Positions 33,723 through 43,322 of a stretch of 64,000 nt of DNA are shown here, in pieces. The notes below the pieces were generated by a model. It made no database searches, was not told where the DNA came from, and worked only from the letters and a program-made list of their open reading frames with translations. Numbering within the stretch: position 1 is the first letter of the stretch; each line of letters begins with the position of its first letter. The stretch is from contig NZ_CP166990.1 of the NCBI RefSeq assembly GCF_046197865.1, positions 1,302,001-1,366,000 of the forward strand, read 5' to 3'. The DNA comes from JAHKLT01 sp046197865. GTDB lineage: Archaea > Methanobacteriota > Methanobacteria > Methanobacteriales > Methanobacteriaceae. The translations under genes and the position numbers were made by a program.

Positions 33723-34478
33723 ATGGGATTATTTGGATCTGATTCTCCTGAAGATGAAAAAATTAAAGAACTAGTTGGTGGATTTACTTACTCTAAAACT
33801 TTAGAAAAAAAGCTAACTCAATCAAACTTGGTACCTGTTAGTGATTTCTTTGTAGAAATTCAAAATGACTTTAAAAATGGTGTTAAGGAAAATAATATTT
33901 CTATTGGTGAAATGGAAGATTATTTAGATAAAATCATTTTGGATAAAACTAATAATCTATCTGATAAAGAAAGAGAAAAAGTTGAAGAAAACGCAACTCC
34001 AGAAGGAGCAAAATATATCTTTGAATGTAATATTCATGAAGGTAGAACAAATATTACTGGAGACAGAGAAAAAGATTTAGTCTCAGGAGTTGTTACATTA
34101 TATGATGAATACTTAGAAATTGAAAAGAAATCTTTTTGGTTAGGTCGTGACAGAGGAGGTAGAAAAGTTTTATATACTGATATTACAAGTATTGATCATG
34201 ATAAAGCAGGTTTTTTATCTTGGAATCATGGTGTTGAGATAACAATTTCAGGATCTGAAGTTCTTGTTTTAGAAAGTGTTGATGGAGATAAAACAGAAGA
34301 TTTTTATCAAATATTAGCTGATACAGTTCATGAAAATAAATTAGCTAAAAATAAACCTCAAGAAGTTAAAACAGAAGCTAGTGCAGCTGATGAATTATCC
34401 AAATTATTCGATTTATATCAATCTGGTGCTTTAAGTGAAGAAGAATTTAATTTAATGAAAAAAAAGCTATTAGAATAA
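33723..34478 (+). CDS. Protein with PH-like and SHOCT domains
   Basis: A 251-residue cytoplasmic protein. The first ~90 residues are helical and charged. A bacterial PH-like beta domain occupies about 100-200 (SGVVTLYDEYLEIEKKSFWLGRDRGGRKVLYTDITSIDHDK). The last ~32 residues (ADELSKLFDLYQSGALSEEEFNLMKKKLL) are a SHOCT motif, a short C-terminal oligomerisation-type domain. The ATG follows GATGTG-like sequence. Function is unknown; membrane-stress or scaffolding roles are proposed for similar proteins. An integrase remnant overlaps its 3' end on the other strand. Confidence 0.8.
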   Translation: MGLFGSDSPEDEKIKELVGGFTYSKTLEKKLTQSNLVPVSDFFVEIQNDFKNGVKENNISIGEMEDYLDKIILDKTNNLSDKEREKVEENATPEGAKYIFECNIHEGRTNITGDREKDLVSGVVTLYDEYLEIEKKSFWLGRDRGGRKVLYTDITSIDHDKAGFLSWNHGVEITISGSEVLVLESVDGDKTEDFYQILADTVHENKLAKNKPQEVKTEASAADELSKLFDLYQSGALSEEEFNLMKKKLLE

Positions 34479-34744
34479 GTTTTATCTTTTAAGTAATCAT
34501 CATATATGAATTGATATTTGTTTATTTTTCTATCATTCATATCCATTACTTCAATAAATCCATCATTTGTAATGTATGGTTTTTGTTCGTGTTTGAATTC
34601 ATCTATTAGTTCTGATGGTATTTTATTGAATAGTTTAAATATTTCTGTAAAGACTAGGTTGTAGTGGCTTATTGTTTTTTTATTTATATTTCTTCTTTTT
34701 ATGAAGTGGTTTAGTTTTATATCATAGTTTGATATTTTGACCAT
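34418..34744 (-). pseudogene. Truncated tyrosine recombinase (integrase N-terminal part)
   Basis: A 108-codon frame. The first ~85 residues (DIKLNHFIKRRNINKKTISHYNLVFTEIFKLF, then PSELIDEFKHEQKPYI) resemble the SAM-like core-binding N-domain of archaeal/phage-type tyrosine recombinases. The catalytic C-terminal domain is absent: the frame runs into the 3' end of the SHOCT gene on the opposite strand and ends there. The last ~20 residues are therefore not genuine. ATG is preceded by AGGAAG. I read it as a relic left by loss of a mobile element, perhaps marking an old attachment site at the SHOCT gene's 3' end. Confidence 0.6.
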
Positions 34745-34820
34745 TTTTTATCATTCTTCCTAACAATCGTTTTTTGTTAGAAGATTATTTAGTATCTAAA
34801 ATCAAAATTATTGACATATA

Positions 34821-35513
34821 TTAAAATGTATTATCATTGTGAAAATCTGGATGAATAATACGATAACAACTTATATTATATTTTTTTTCTAATTGCATTA
34901 AAAATTCATATACTTCTTCACGAAATAACGAGTTTTCAATATAGTATCTTAAAAATTTAAAATATTTTTTATTAAAAAAAGGGAAATCATTATTATTAAT
35001 ATTCAAATTAATTTTTTCATCATTATTTTTTTCAATATTGTCAAAAATAGATGAAGTTGTTTTTTTAAATTTTGAAAGTATATTTTTATGCCTTTCTTGA
35101 ATATTTAACAATTCTTCTCCATTTAAACTACCTTTAAATTTTAAAACCCATGTTTCACATAAGCTTGTAATTATCGCATAATCTAAAAATTCATACCTTA
35201 ACAAATTAGACAAGTCTCCCTGAGAAGGAAATGCAAAATTTGTTGGATGATTATGAATTGATGCAATTTTCTTTTCAGAAACTGGTTTATATATATCATG
35301 AGTATTTATATGTGAAAAAGTTCCATAAACATATGGCCAATCAGAATCTTGAGGATAAAATTTTTTTGTTGCTTTACCTGTTTCATAATCAAAATAAAGC
35401 AAACATTCAGAACAAAAATTTTCTCTAAATTGTTTAATTATATTTAAACCAATATTTGAAAAATCTTTTTTAATTTCATCATTAATATTCTCAAATGTGT
35501 CATTTTCATCCAT
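34821..35513 (-). CDS. JAMM/MPN-like metalloprotease-domain protein
   Basis: A 230-residue protein containing a perfect JAMM zinc motif: His87-x-His89, seven residues, Ser97, two residues, Asp100 (SIHNHPTNFAFPSQGD). JAMM enzymes hydrolyse isopeptide bonds, as in deubiquitinases and archaeal desampylases; RadC proteins share the motif. The hydrophobic strand and acidic residue that usually precede the motif may correspond to ECLLYFD near residue 36. The region after 120 is charged and unrecognised, with two cysteines (34 and 37) near the N-terminus. The exonuclease III gene lies immediately upstream on the same strand, 9 bp away, suggesting an operon. Confidence 0.72.
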   Translation of the reverse strand: MDENDTFENINDEIKKDFSNIGLNIIKQFRENFCSECLLYFDYETGKATKKFYPQDSDWPYVYGTFSHINTHDIYKPVSEKKIASIHNHPTNFAFPSQGDLSNLLRYEFLDYAIITSLCETWVLKFKGSLNGEELLNIQERHKNILSKFKKTTSSIFDNIEKNNDEKINLNINNNDFPFFNKKYFKFLRYYIENSLFREEVYEFLMQLEKKYNISCYRIIHPDFHNDNTF

Positions 35514-35522
35514 GATACCAAA

Positions 35523-36299
35523 TCACAAATTTACTTTCAATCCTATTGGACAGTGGTCTGAACCCATTACATCAGATTCAATATAAGAATCCACCACATT
35601 ACCTTTAAAATCATCATTTACAAAGAAATAATCTAGTCTCCAACCAACATTACGCATTCGAGCTCTTGTACGATAACTCCACCAAGTATATTGGTCAGAC
35701 TTATCATTAAACATTCTGAATGTATCTACAAAGCCTGAATCTAAAAATTTACTTACCCATTCTCTTTCAATTGGCATAAATCCTGAAACTTTTTCATTTT
35801 CTTTCGGGCGGGCTATATCAATTGGTTTGTGTGCAGTGTTTAAATCACCACATATAATTAAATTGTTTCCAGCCTCTTTTAAATTATCAACATAGTCGAG
35901 AAATGCATCGTAGTAATCCATCTTGTATTGTAAACGGTCAGGACCCATGCCACCATTTGGCCAATATACATTTATTAAAATAAAATCATCAAAGTCAAGT
36001 CTTAAAAAACGACCTTCTGTATCAAATTTTTCAATTCCCATTCCATTTATAACTTCATTTGGTTCAATTTTAGAAAATGCTGCAACACCACTATACCCTT
36101 TTTTACTAGCTGAGTTAAAATAAGAAAGATATTTCTCATTTTTATACAAATTTTTAGGAATTTGATCTAATTGGGCTTTTGTCTCTTGAAATAAAATCAA
36201 ATCTGAATCTACAGATTCAAACCAATTTTTAAATTCTTCTTTTTTTGAAATAGCCCGAATACCATTTATATTCCATGAACTTAATTTAATTTCACTCAT
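35523..36299 (-). CDS. xth: Exodeoxyribonuclease III / AP endonuclease
   Basis: A 258-residue EEP-fold nuclease with active-site motifs SSWNINGIRA near residue 7, LILFQETKAQLDQIP near 34, NVYWPNGGMGPDR near 110, GDLNTAH near 150, and GSDHCPI near 247. It removes or incises abasic sites in base-excision repair and degrades 3' ends. Start: ATG preceded by GGTG at about 5 nt. A copy of its first 21 bases occurs 960 bp upstream at 37241-37261. The JAMM gene lies 9 bp downstream and the DUF5655 gene 11 bp upstream, all on one strand. Confidence 0.94.
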   Translation of the reverse strand: MSEIKLSSWNINGIRAISKKEEFKNWFESVDSDLILFQETKAQLDQIPKNLYKNEKYLSYFNSASKKGYSGVAAFSKIEPNEVINGMGIEKFDTEGRFLRLDFDDFILINVYWPNGGMGPDRLQYKMDYYDAFLDYVDNLKEAGNNLIICGDLNTAHKPIDIARPKENEKVSGFMPIEREWVSKFLDSGFVDTFRMFNDKSDQYTWWSYRTRARMRNVGWRLDYFFVNDDFKGNVVDSYIESDVMGSDHCPIGLKVNL

Positions 36300-36310
36300 T
36301 TTAACACCAG

Positions 36311-37222
36311 TTATTTATTTGCATCATATGCTTGTTTAATAAGAGTCATTAAATAGTCTAAATCTGATTCAGAATTAATTACAATATTATAAGCATTTTT
36401 CCCATATGCATCATATTCAATATATTTAGTTAATTTTAATGGATCTATAATCTCTTTTCCATTTCTTAAACTTAGATATAAGTTAAAATTTTTATTATAA
36501 ATATATAAATAAAGAAAAATAGAATTTAAAGAAAAAGAAACATACATTTTTGTAGACTTAAACGAAATATCTTCATCAAAAGATAATATCCTATTTTTAA
36601 GTTCATAATAAAAATTTACTACATCTTCACTTTTTCCTTCAAGGTGATCTTCTTCTTTATACACCTTTACTTCTTTATTAACTTCTTTAATTTCTTCATT
36701 ATTTTGAATCGTTTTTATACTTTCATTAGTAACAGATGGTTTAAGTCTATTATATAAAACTGTATTATTAGAATATTTAGTAATTTCAACTAATTCCATA
36801 GGTAAATCTTTAAATTCCATAGCTTGTCTTTGATATGTTGTAAATGAAGGAGATATAAAAATAACTCTTGATTGAGACCAATCAATATCATTTTTCCCCA
36901 GTGATTCATCCATTTTTTCATTATATTCTAATATAAAATCTGCTTTATTATTTAAAAGAAGAGCTAAATAAGAATATCCTTGATCAATAACAGAAAAAGT
37001 TTTAAGATTTTTATATTCAATTATCACAAAACCATTAGATTCTTTATCAAATGCTAATGTATCAATTCTAAGATTATTTAATTGAAATTCTGATGTAACA
37101 AATTCTAAATTAAATATTTTATTTAAATTATTTTCAGTAATTTTTTGCATTTCTCTTTCTAATTTAAATTTTGATTTTTCAATTACTTCTAAATTTTCAT
37201 TATTTATTGTAAATAAAGACAT
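36311..37222 (-). CDS. Nuclease-fold protein with C-terminal DUF5655
   Basis: A 303-residue protein starting at ATG 37222, which has GGGAG seven bases before it; an ATG at 37240 lacks one. The N-terminal half contains FVTSEFQLNNLRIDTLAFDKESNGFVIIEYKN (residues about 44-75), a PD-(D/E)XK-like nuclease core with Asp and E-x-K. The C-terminal part (about 215-300, VNFYYELKNRILSFDEDISFKSTKMYVSF) is DUF5655. Proteins with this arrangement are found in archaea and bacteria, and their role in DNA handling is presumed. It adjoins exonuclease III, supporting a repair link (inference). Confidence 0.75.
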   Translation of the reverse strand: MSLFTINNENLEVIEKSKFKLEREMQKITENNLNKIFNLEFVTSEFQLNNLRIDTLAFDKESNGFVIIEYKNLKTFSVIDQGYSYLALLLNNKADFILEYNEKMDESLGKNDIDWSQSRVIFISPSFTTYQRQAMEFKDLPMELVEITKYSNNTVLYNRLKPSVTNESIKTIQNNEEIKEVNKEVKVYKEEDHLEGKSEDVVNFYYELKNRILSFDEDISFKSTKMYVSFSLNSIFLYLYIYNKNFNLYLSLRNGKEIIDPLKLTKYIEYDAYGKNAYNIVINSESDLDYLMTLIKQAYDANK

Positions 37223-37240
37223 ACCATAACTCCCAATCAA

Positions 37241-37261
37241 TTAATTTAATTTCACTCATTT
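37241..37261 (-). repeat. Copy of exonuclease III gene 5' end
   Basis: The 21 bases at 37241-37261 are identical to 36281-36301, the first codons and start of the exonuclease III gene (MSEIKL). The copy lies directly upstream of the DUF5655 gene start. It encodes MSEIKL then diverges, keeping a Trp two residues later. It looks like a duplication scar. Confidence 0.75.
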
Positions 37262-37270
37262 AATCACTCC

Positions 37271-40200
37271 TTAAAATGATACATATCTACCATTTAATGA
37301 ATATTTATACCAATTATTAACTTGACCTAATGTATTTTTTGATGAGGTAGTATCTGCAACAACCCATGTATCATCAACTAAAATTTCAACCCATACATGA
37401 TCTATGCGACTTCCACTATTAAATGTACATACTCCATGAACATATCTTGCAGGAAGACCTGATGCTCTTGATAATGCAATTAATAAATGACTACAATCTA
37501 CACAGTTACCTACTTTACTATTTAAAGTTCCAACTGCACCATATCTTGTACCATAATAAAAGTCATAATCAGTTACTTCATTTACATATGTAAAAATAGC
37601 TAAAGCTTTTGCAATATTACTAGTTAGTCCTGCTGTTAGCTCTTGTGCTTTAACTTGTATTTGTGCATTATTTACTTGACAATTACTTGTAGCTGCAAGA
37701 TATTGTGCTAAATTACTTACTGAATTTTTATAATTTAAATTATTAAGTGTAATTGAAAAGCTTACAGATCGTATAGCTACTTCTTGAGGTAAAGCTCCAT
37801 TTTTACCATAAGAATCTAAAATTCTTGCATATAAATAAACTAATCCATAAAAACCTACCTCTCCTCTAGATGATCCTATAGAATCTGGAGCTTTATTATT
37901 TAATATAATATGATTTATTATATTATTTGCTAAATTCAAATATTCACCAGATTTAATCATCCATAAATTGCTAGCTATAACTTGATTTGTTGGGTTAATT
38001 ACATCTTCTGCAATTATTTTATTGAAATTACCTTCATTAATGTTTTTTGAAGCCATAGTTATTAAGTATAAAAATTGAGCCATTGAATAATCTCTATTAT
38101 TCATACTAATAGTTGAAGGTAGTGAAAAATGGTTTTCTACATAGTTTTTTAAGTAAGATGATGCTGAAATTATTGTATCTATTTCTATTAAATCTAATAC
38201 TCTAAGAGGAGATTCAATGTAATTTTCACCATATTTTGAATTACCTGAGAAGAGTAAAGTCAATACATAGTATCCTGGATCTAAATTAATTGTAATTGAT
38301 GCAATTCCATTACTATTTGTTGATCTATTATAGCTAACTCCATTAATATTGATTTTAATAATTTCATTACTTAGTGGATTTCCATAAGGATCAGATAATA
38401 ATATATTTAATGGATTTCCAGGAATAATAGAACTATTTAAAATATTTAAAGTTGTTCCATCAACTAAAATATAGTTATATCCTTCACCTGAATAAATTGA
38501 ATCATCTAATGTGTAAGATATTTTATAATAACCTACACCTAAGTTAATATTTAATGATGCAATACCATCTGAATTGGTAGTTCTTGTATAATCTATACCA
38601 TGAATTATAAATATTATATTTTTATTTGATAATGAACTACCATCTTTTGTAACTAGTACTTTAAAGCTTGATCCATCTCCAAGTAACATTTCAAGATTAT
38701 TTGCTTCAATAGAGATTGGTAATTTTAAAACATTGATAATATTGCTTCCACTATTATAATTTAAACTAGTGGAATTTAAATAATAATAATTTATACTATG
38801 CTGACCAGGATTTAAGTTAATATTTAAACTAGCTATTCCTTGATTGTTTGTAAATCTTGTATATTCCACATTGTTTATTATAATAACAATAGCTTCATTT
38901 ATTAATGGATTTCCTTTTAAATCTGTAAGTTTAACATTGAATGTAGATCCATCTTGATAAGTCATTTCTAAATCTGTTCCAGTTAATGAATTATTAAGAT
39001 TTAAAACATTGATAAATTTAGTTCCACTTATTTTTGAATATCCTGTATTTCCATTAAATCCAAAGCTTATTTGATATTGACCAATAGCTAAATTTAATTT
39101 TATAATAGCTATGCCATTTTCATTTGTTATTGTATTGAAAGTTTCACCATTTATATTAAAATAAATTGGTAAATTACTTAATACATTACCTTCCATATCT
39201 TTATAAATTACATTATATTCTTGATTAGCTTTATAAACTATATTTAAATCTTCTGCACCTATTTGTGTTTTCATCTCTAAGACAGTTATTTTATTAGATA
39301 GTTGAAGATTGTCATTAGGGTTTTGAATTGTTAAAATATATTCTCCAGGATTTAAGTTAATATTTAATCTAGCAATTCCATTAGAGTCAGTTAAACGAGT
39401 ATAAAAAACCCCATTAATATTCATAGAAACCTCAGTGTTTATTATAGCTAGACCATTAGTATTTAAAATCCGAGCATAATATTGAGTGCTATTTTTATAA
39501 GATTTTATTATATCTTCTGATTCAATTGTTGGTAAAACTAAAATTGTATTAGAAAAAGATAAATCGCTTTTAGGATGATAAACAGTTAAAACATAAGTAT
39601 TTGGATCTAAATTTATGTTTAAGCGAACAATACCATTAGAATCAGTAGAACGAACATAAAAAACCCCATTAATATTCATAGAAACATCAGTATTTACTAT
39701 ACCTATACCATTATCATCTAAAATCTTAGCATAAAACTGACTACCATTTTTATAAAGTTTAATAAGGTCATTACCCTCAATTGTTGAAATTACTGAAATC
39801 AAGTTTGAAAATGATAAATCACTTTTTGGATGATAAACAGTTAAAATATAAGTATCTGGATGTAAATTTATGTTTAAGCGAACAATACCATTAGAATCAG
39901 TAGAACGAACATAAAAAACCCCATTGATATTCATAGAAACATCAGTATTTACTATAGGCATACCATTATTATCTAAAATCTTAGCATAATACTGACTACC
40001 ATTTTTATAAAGTTTAATTAAATCATTACCCTCAATTGTAGATAAAACTTTTATATTATTTGTAACATTAGAAGATAAATAATTATCATTACCTGCATAT
40101 GAACTAGTAATCACATAATGGCCTGGAGATAAATTAACAGATAGAGTAGCTATTCCTTCATTATTTGTAATTTTTTCATAATTATTTCCATTAATAGTAA

Positions 40201-40489
40201 AAGTAACATTGATATTTTTTAATGGATCACCATTTGAATCTTGAACTTTAATATTAAACTGATTATCACTTTTATAGTATTTTGTTAAATCACTAGAATC
40301 GATTGTAGTATTAATTTCACTTGTCTTAATAGAAATTTCTTCATTAGCTATTTCACTAATATCATTATGAACTAAGTTGTTTTCATTAATAATTGTTTCA
40401 TTATTTCCATCTAAAGAAAAACCAACACTAATTGATGATAAAATAACTATAAAAATAGCTATTAAAAAGATTTTTTTAATTTTTAAAAT
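37271..40489 (-). CDS. Pseudomurein-binding surface protein with transglutaminase-like domain, apparent ATT start
   Basis: A 1072-residue protein. The frame extends beyond the first ATG (40114) to a signal peptide with no ATG, GTG or TTG. GAGGTG ends 5 nt before ATT 40489, and an upstream in-frame TGA rules out a longer start. Residues about 90-770 are tandem Ig-like repeats (STIEGNDLIKLYKNGSQ ... MNINGVFYVR). Two pseudomurein-binding repeats follow (about 779-830 with MAQFLYLIT, and 862-905 with GFYGLVYLYARIL). Last comes a transglutaminase-like cysteine peptidase fold with the triad Cys996 (GNCVDCSH), His1031 (DHVWVEIL) and Asp1046 (VVADTT). This recalls the pseudomurein endoisopeptidases of family C71. 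It should bind the cell wall and may cleave or crosslink peptide bonds there. Confidence 0.78.
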   Translation of the reverse strand: MLKIKKIFLIAIFIVILSSISVGFSLDGNNETIINENNLVHNDISEIANEEISIKTSEINTTIDSSDLTKYYKSDNQFNIKVQDSNGDPLKNINVTFTINGNNYEKITNNEGIATLSVNLSPGHYVITSSYAGNDNYLSSNVTNNIKVLSTIEGNDLIKLYKNGSQYYAKILDNNGMPIVNTDVSMNINGVFYVRSTDSNGIVRLNINLHPDTYILTVYHPKSDLSFSNLISVISTIEGNDLIKLYKNGSQFYAKILDDNGIGIVNTDVSMNINGVFYVRSTDSNGIVRLNINLDPNTYVLTVYHPKSDLSFSNTILVLPTIESEDIIKSYKNSTQYYARILNTNGLAIINTEVSMNINGVFYTRLTDSNGIARLNINLNPGEYILTIQNPNDNLQLSNKITVLEMKTQIGAEDLNIVYKANQEYNVIYKDMEGNVLSNLPIYFNINGETFNTITNENGIAIIKLNLAIGQYQISFGFNGNTGYSKISGTKFINVLNLNNSLTGTDLEMTYQDGSTFNVKLTDLKGNPLINEAIVIIINNVEYTRFTNNQGIASLNINLNPGQHSINYYYLNSTSLNYNSGSNIINVLKLPISIEANNLEMLLGDGSSFKVLVTKDGSSLSNKNIIFIIHGIDYTRTTNSDGIASLNINLGVGYYKISYTLDDSIYSGEGYNYILVDGTTLNILNSSIIPGNPLNILLSDPYGNPLSNEIIKININGVSYNRSTNSNGIASITINLDPGYYVLTLLFSGNSKYGENYIESPLRVLDLIEIDTIISASSYLKNYVENHFSLPSTISMNNRDYSMAQFLYLITMASKNINEGNFNKIIAEDVINPTNQVIASNLWMIKSGEYLNLANNIINHIILNNKAPDSIGSSRGEVGFYGLVYLYARILDSYGKNGALPQEVAIRSVSFSITLNNLNYKNSVSNLAQYLAATSNCQVNNAQIQVKAQELTAGLTSNIAKALAIFTYVNEVTDYDFYYGTRYGAVGTLNSKVGNCVDCSHLLIALSRASGLPARYVHGVCTFNSGSRIDHVWVEILVDDTWVVADTTSSKNTLGQVNNWYKYSLNGRYVSF

Positions 40490-40606
40490 AATAACACCTC
40501 ATCAAAGATTGATTAATGTTAATTATATAGTTAAAAATTTCATATAAGTTTAATGGAAAAGTAAAAAAAAATTGTTAAAATAAAATAAGAAGGAAAAAAA
40601 ATCCTT

Positions 40607-43189
40607 CTATAGATTTACAGTGATAATATTACTAGTATTATATCCTTTCCACATAGCTGTTGCAATATAACTACCTGGATCTAAATTAATATTTAAACGA
40701 GCAACACCATCTTCATCACTAGTACGATAGTAAAATACTCCATTAATATTAATTACTATAGTTTGATTAGGAATAAAATTACCCACATCATCAAGGACTA
40801 ATACTTCATATTGAAGCCTGTTATTTACTGTCATATTAAGATTTTCACCAATTAAAATAGGCAATACTTTAATTATATTTGAAACATTTAATCCATTTTC
40901 ATCAGTTGCTGTTATAATATAATCACCAGAATTTAAATTAATATTTAAAGTAGCTATTCCCTCGTCATTGCTGATTCTTGTATAGAATACACCATTAATA
41001 TTAAATTTAACTGTACTATTTTTTAAAGGGTTTCCTTGTTTATCTAAAACTTTAACATCATATTGAGATTCATTTCTAAAATATTTAGTCAAATCACTAG
41101 CTAAAATTGTAGGTAAAACTTCTAAACTTGTATTAATTGACATATTATTGTAATTATCATCACCTAAAAATGAAGAATTAACTGTATAATTATTAGGTAA
41201 AAGATTAATATTTAAACTTGCAATTCCAGAACTGTTAGTAATTCTTTTATAAGTTACAGTATTTACAGTAATATATATAGTATAATTAACAAGTGGATTA
41301 TTTTCACTATCAGTTAATTTAATTAAATATTGTGTGCCGTTTTTATAATGCATAATAATATCTTTAGCTATTAAAATAACATTTCTATTAATTACTTTTA
41401 TTTTACCAGGATAAATATCAATTCCAAAGGAATTAATACCAGTATAATTACCATTAATTGTAAAAATGCCTGTTTGATTAATTGAATAAGTAATATTAGC
41501 ATGTCCTTCAATAACACTTACATTAGTAATATATTGACCATCAATAAAAAATGATATATTTCTTCCAGTGATTTTATTACCCATATCATCAGTTAAACTA
41601 GTATAAATAATTATTTCTTCACCAATATCAGCTGTAATTGTAGAATTATTTAAATAAGTTAAATTAAGAACTTTAATAACCCCTTTAATAGAATAACCAT
41701 CATATGCATTAAAAATTTCAGAACCTAAAAGAGCAGAAGCATTATTAATTAAATTGCCTTTTAATATTAAATTATCACTATTATAAATAGATCCTCCTCT
41801 ATTTCTAGCTATTCCTCCTGTAAAGTTTGAATAATAAATAGATATTTCACCAGGGAAAAATGCATTTCCACTAATATATACATCCCCTCCATTATTTGCT
41901 TTATTATTAATAAAACGAGAATTATTTATTAATGAATAAGAATCTGGACCAATATTAATAGCTCCACCATTATTTTGAGCAGTATTATTTTTAAATGTAC
42001 CATTTTCAACTGTTAAATTATAACAATATATAGCTCCACCAAGATATGCTTGATTATTTTCAAATGATGAATTTGTAATAATTGTTATTTTATTTGAATT
42101 AATAGCTCCACCATAACCAGATTCCCTATTAGCAGAATTATCTAGGAAATTACTATTATTAATCATTGCTTTAAATATGCTTGATAAATACATAGCTCCA
42201 CCACTATTTGCATAATTAGCAGAAAATAAAGAATTATCTATATTAACTTCACTTCCTTCTCCAACAGATACTGCTCCTCCAAATCTAGCGGTATTTTTTT
42301 CAAATTGAGATAAATAAATATTTAATTTTGAACGTGAACTAGTAACTTCAATAGCTCCACCATAACTTGCATAATTTCCATTAAAATAAGATTTAATTAC
42401 TGTTAAATTAAATCCATCATGATAAATAGCTCCACCATAAGCAAAATTACCTGTAGCATTATTATAATAAAATTCAGAGTTGTTAATAATTAAATTTCCA
42501 CCTCTATTAAAAATAGCTCCACCACTACCACTAGCTGTGTTATTATAAAAATAACAGTTATTAATTAATGTTAAATTACTATTATATGATACAAAAGCTG
42601 CACCATAATCTCTTGCAGAATTATTAATAAATTTAGAATTGTTTATATTAATTAACATATTTCCTGAAAAATAAAAAACACCACTTTCAGTTCCTTTATT
42701 TTTTGCAAAAATACAATTATCAATTAATATTGTAGATTTACCATTTATATAAATAGCAGAACCCTGAGTAGCTTCATTATTATAAAAATTACAGTTAATT
42801 AAAGAAACATCATTAACTTTTCCATTAGGATTATCAAAACTATTGATTACGGAACCTTTAGAATTATTAAAAGTTATATTAATAAGTACTATGTTTGCAT
42901 TATCAGATAATGTAAAGATATTTCTAATATTTTCACCATCAATAATTACATTTGTATTTTTACCAATAATAGTCAAATCTCTATTTACATTTAATCCAGT
43001 ATTATTAATTTCAGAATAAATTCCTTCTTCAAGATAAATCGTATCATTATTTGTGTTAATAATTACGTTTCTAATTCCACCATTAGTTTCATTAGATATT
43101 GTAGTGTTATCTGCATTAATTGCTGATATAGACAGACTAACTAAAAAAACTAATGTAAATATTACAAAAATCTTTTTTATTAAATTCAT
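40607..43189 (-). CDS. Secreted adhesin-like protein, beta-helix plus Ig-like repeats
   Basis: An 860-residue protein. The signal peptide (residues 1-26) ends near AINADN. Residues about 40-470 are a right-handed parallel beta-helix of short units with GGAI/GGAIF and NNSxFxNNxA motifs. Four Ig-like domains follow, the last three of the NINGVFYxR-type, ending WKGYNTSNIITV. No membrane helix, pseudomurein-binding repeat or sorting signal is visible, so the mode of attachment is open. The ATG follows a strong GGAGGAGAT element. Such adhesin-like proteins are the major variable surface proteins of Methanobrevibacter and mediate contact with bacteria or host material (family-level knowledge). Confidence 0.83.
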   Translation of the reverse strand: MNLIKKIFVIFTLVFLVSLSISAINADNTTISNETNGGIRNVIINTNNDTIYLEEGIYSEINNTGLNVNRDLTIIGKNTNVIIDGENIRNIFTLSDNANIVLINITFNNSKGSVINSFDNPNGKVNDVSLINCNFYNNEATQGSAIYINGKSTILIDNCIFAKNKGTESGVFYFSGNMLININNSKFINNSARDYGAAFVSYNSNLTLINNCYFYNNTASGSGGAIFNRGGNLIINNSEFYYNNATGNFAYGGAIYHDGFNLTVIKSYFNGNYASYGGAIEVTSSRSKLNIYLSQFEKNTARFGGAVSVGEGSEVNIDNSLFSANYANSGGAMYLSSIFKAMINNSNFLDNSANRESGYGGAINSNKITIITNSSFENNQAYLGGAIYCYNLTVENGTFKNNTAQNNGGAINIGPDSYSLINNSRFINNKANNGGDVYISGNAFFPGEISIYYSNFTGGIARNRGGSIYNSDNLILKGNLINNASALLGSEIFNAYDGYSIKGVIKVLNLTYLNNSTITADIGEEIIIYTSLTDDMGNKITGRNISFFIDGQYITNVSVIEGHANITYSINQTGIFTINGNYTGINSFGIDIYPGKIKVINRNVILIAKDIIMHYKNGTQYLIKLTDSENNPLVNYTIYITVNTVTYKRITNSSGIASLNINLLPNNYTVNSSFLGDDNYNNMSINTSLEVLPTILASDLTKYFRNESQYDVKVLDKQGNPLKNSTVKFNINGVFYTRISNDEGIATLNINLNSGDYIITATDENGLNVSNIIKVLPILIGENLNMTVNNRLQYEVLVLDDVGNFIPNQTIVININGVFYYRTSDEDGVARLNINLDPGSYIATAMWKGYNTSNIITVNL

Positions 43190-43322
43190 AATATCTCCTC
43201 CTTTTATTATATTATGTAATTTATTACATATACATTTTATTATTTAAAAAAAGAAAAATAGTTAATAAAAACAGTAATATAAGCTATTAGAAGAATATAA
43301 AAAAAATATGAAGCCTATATTA

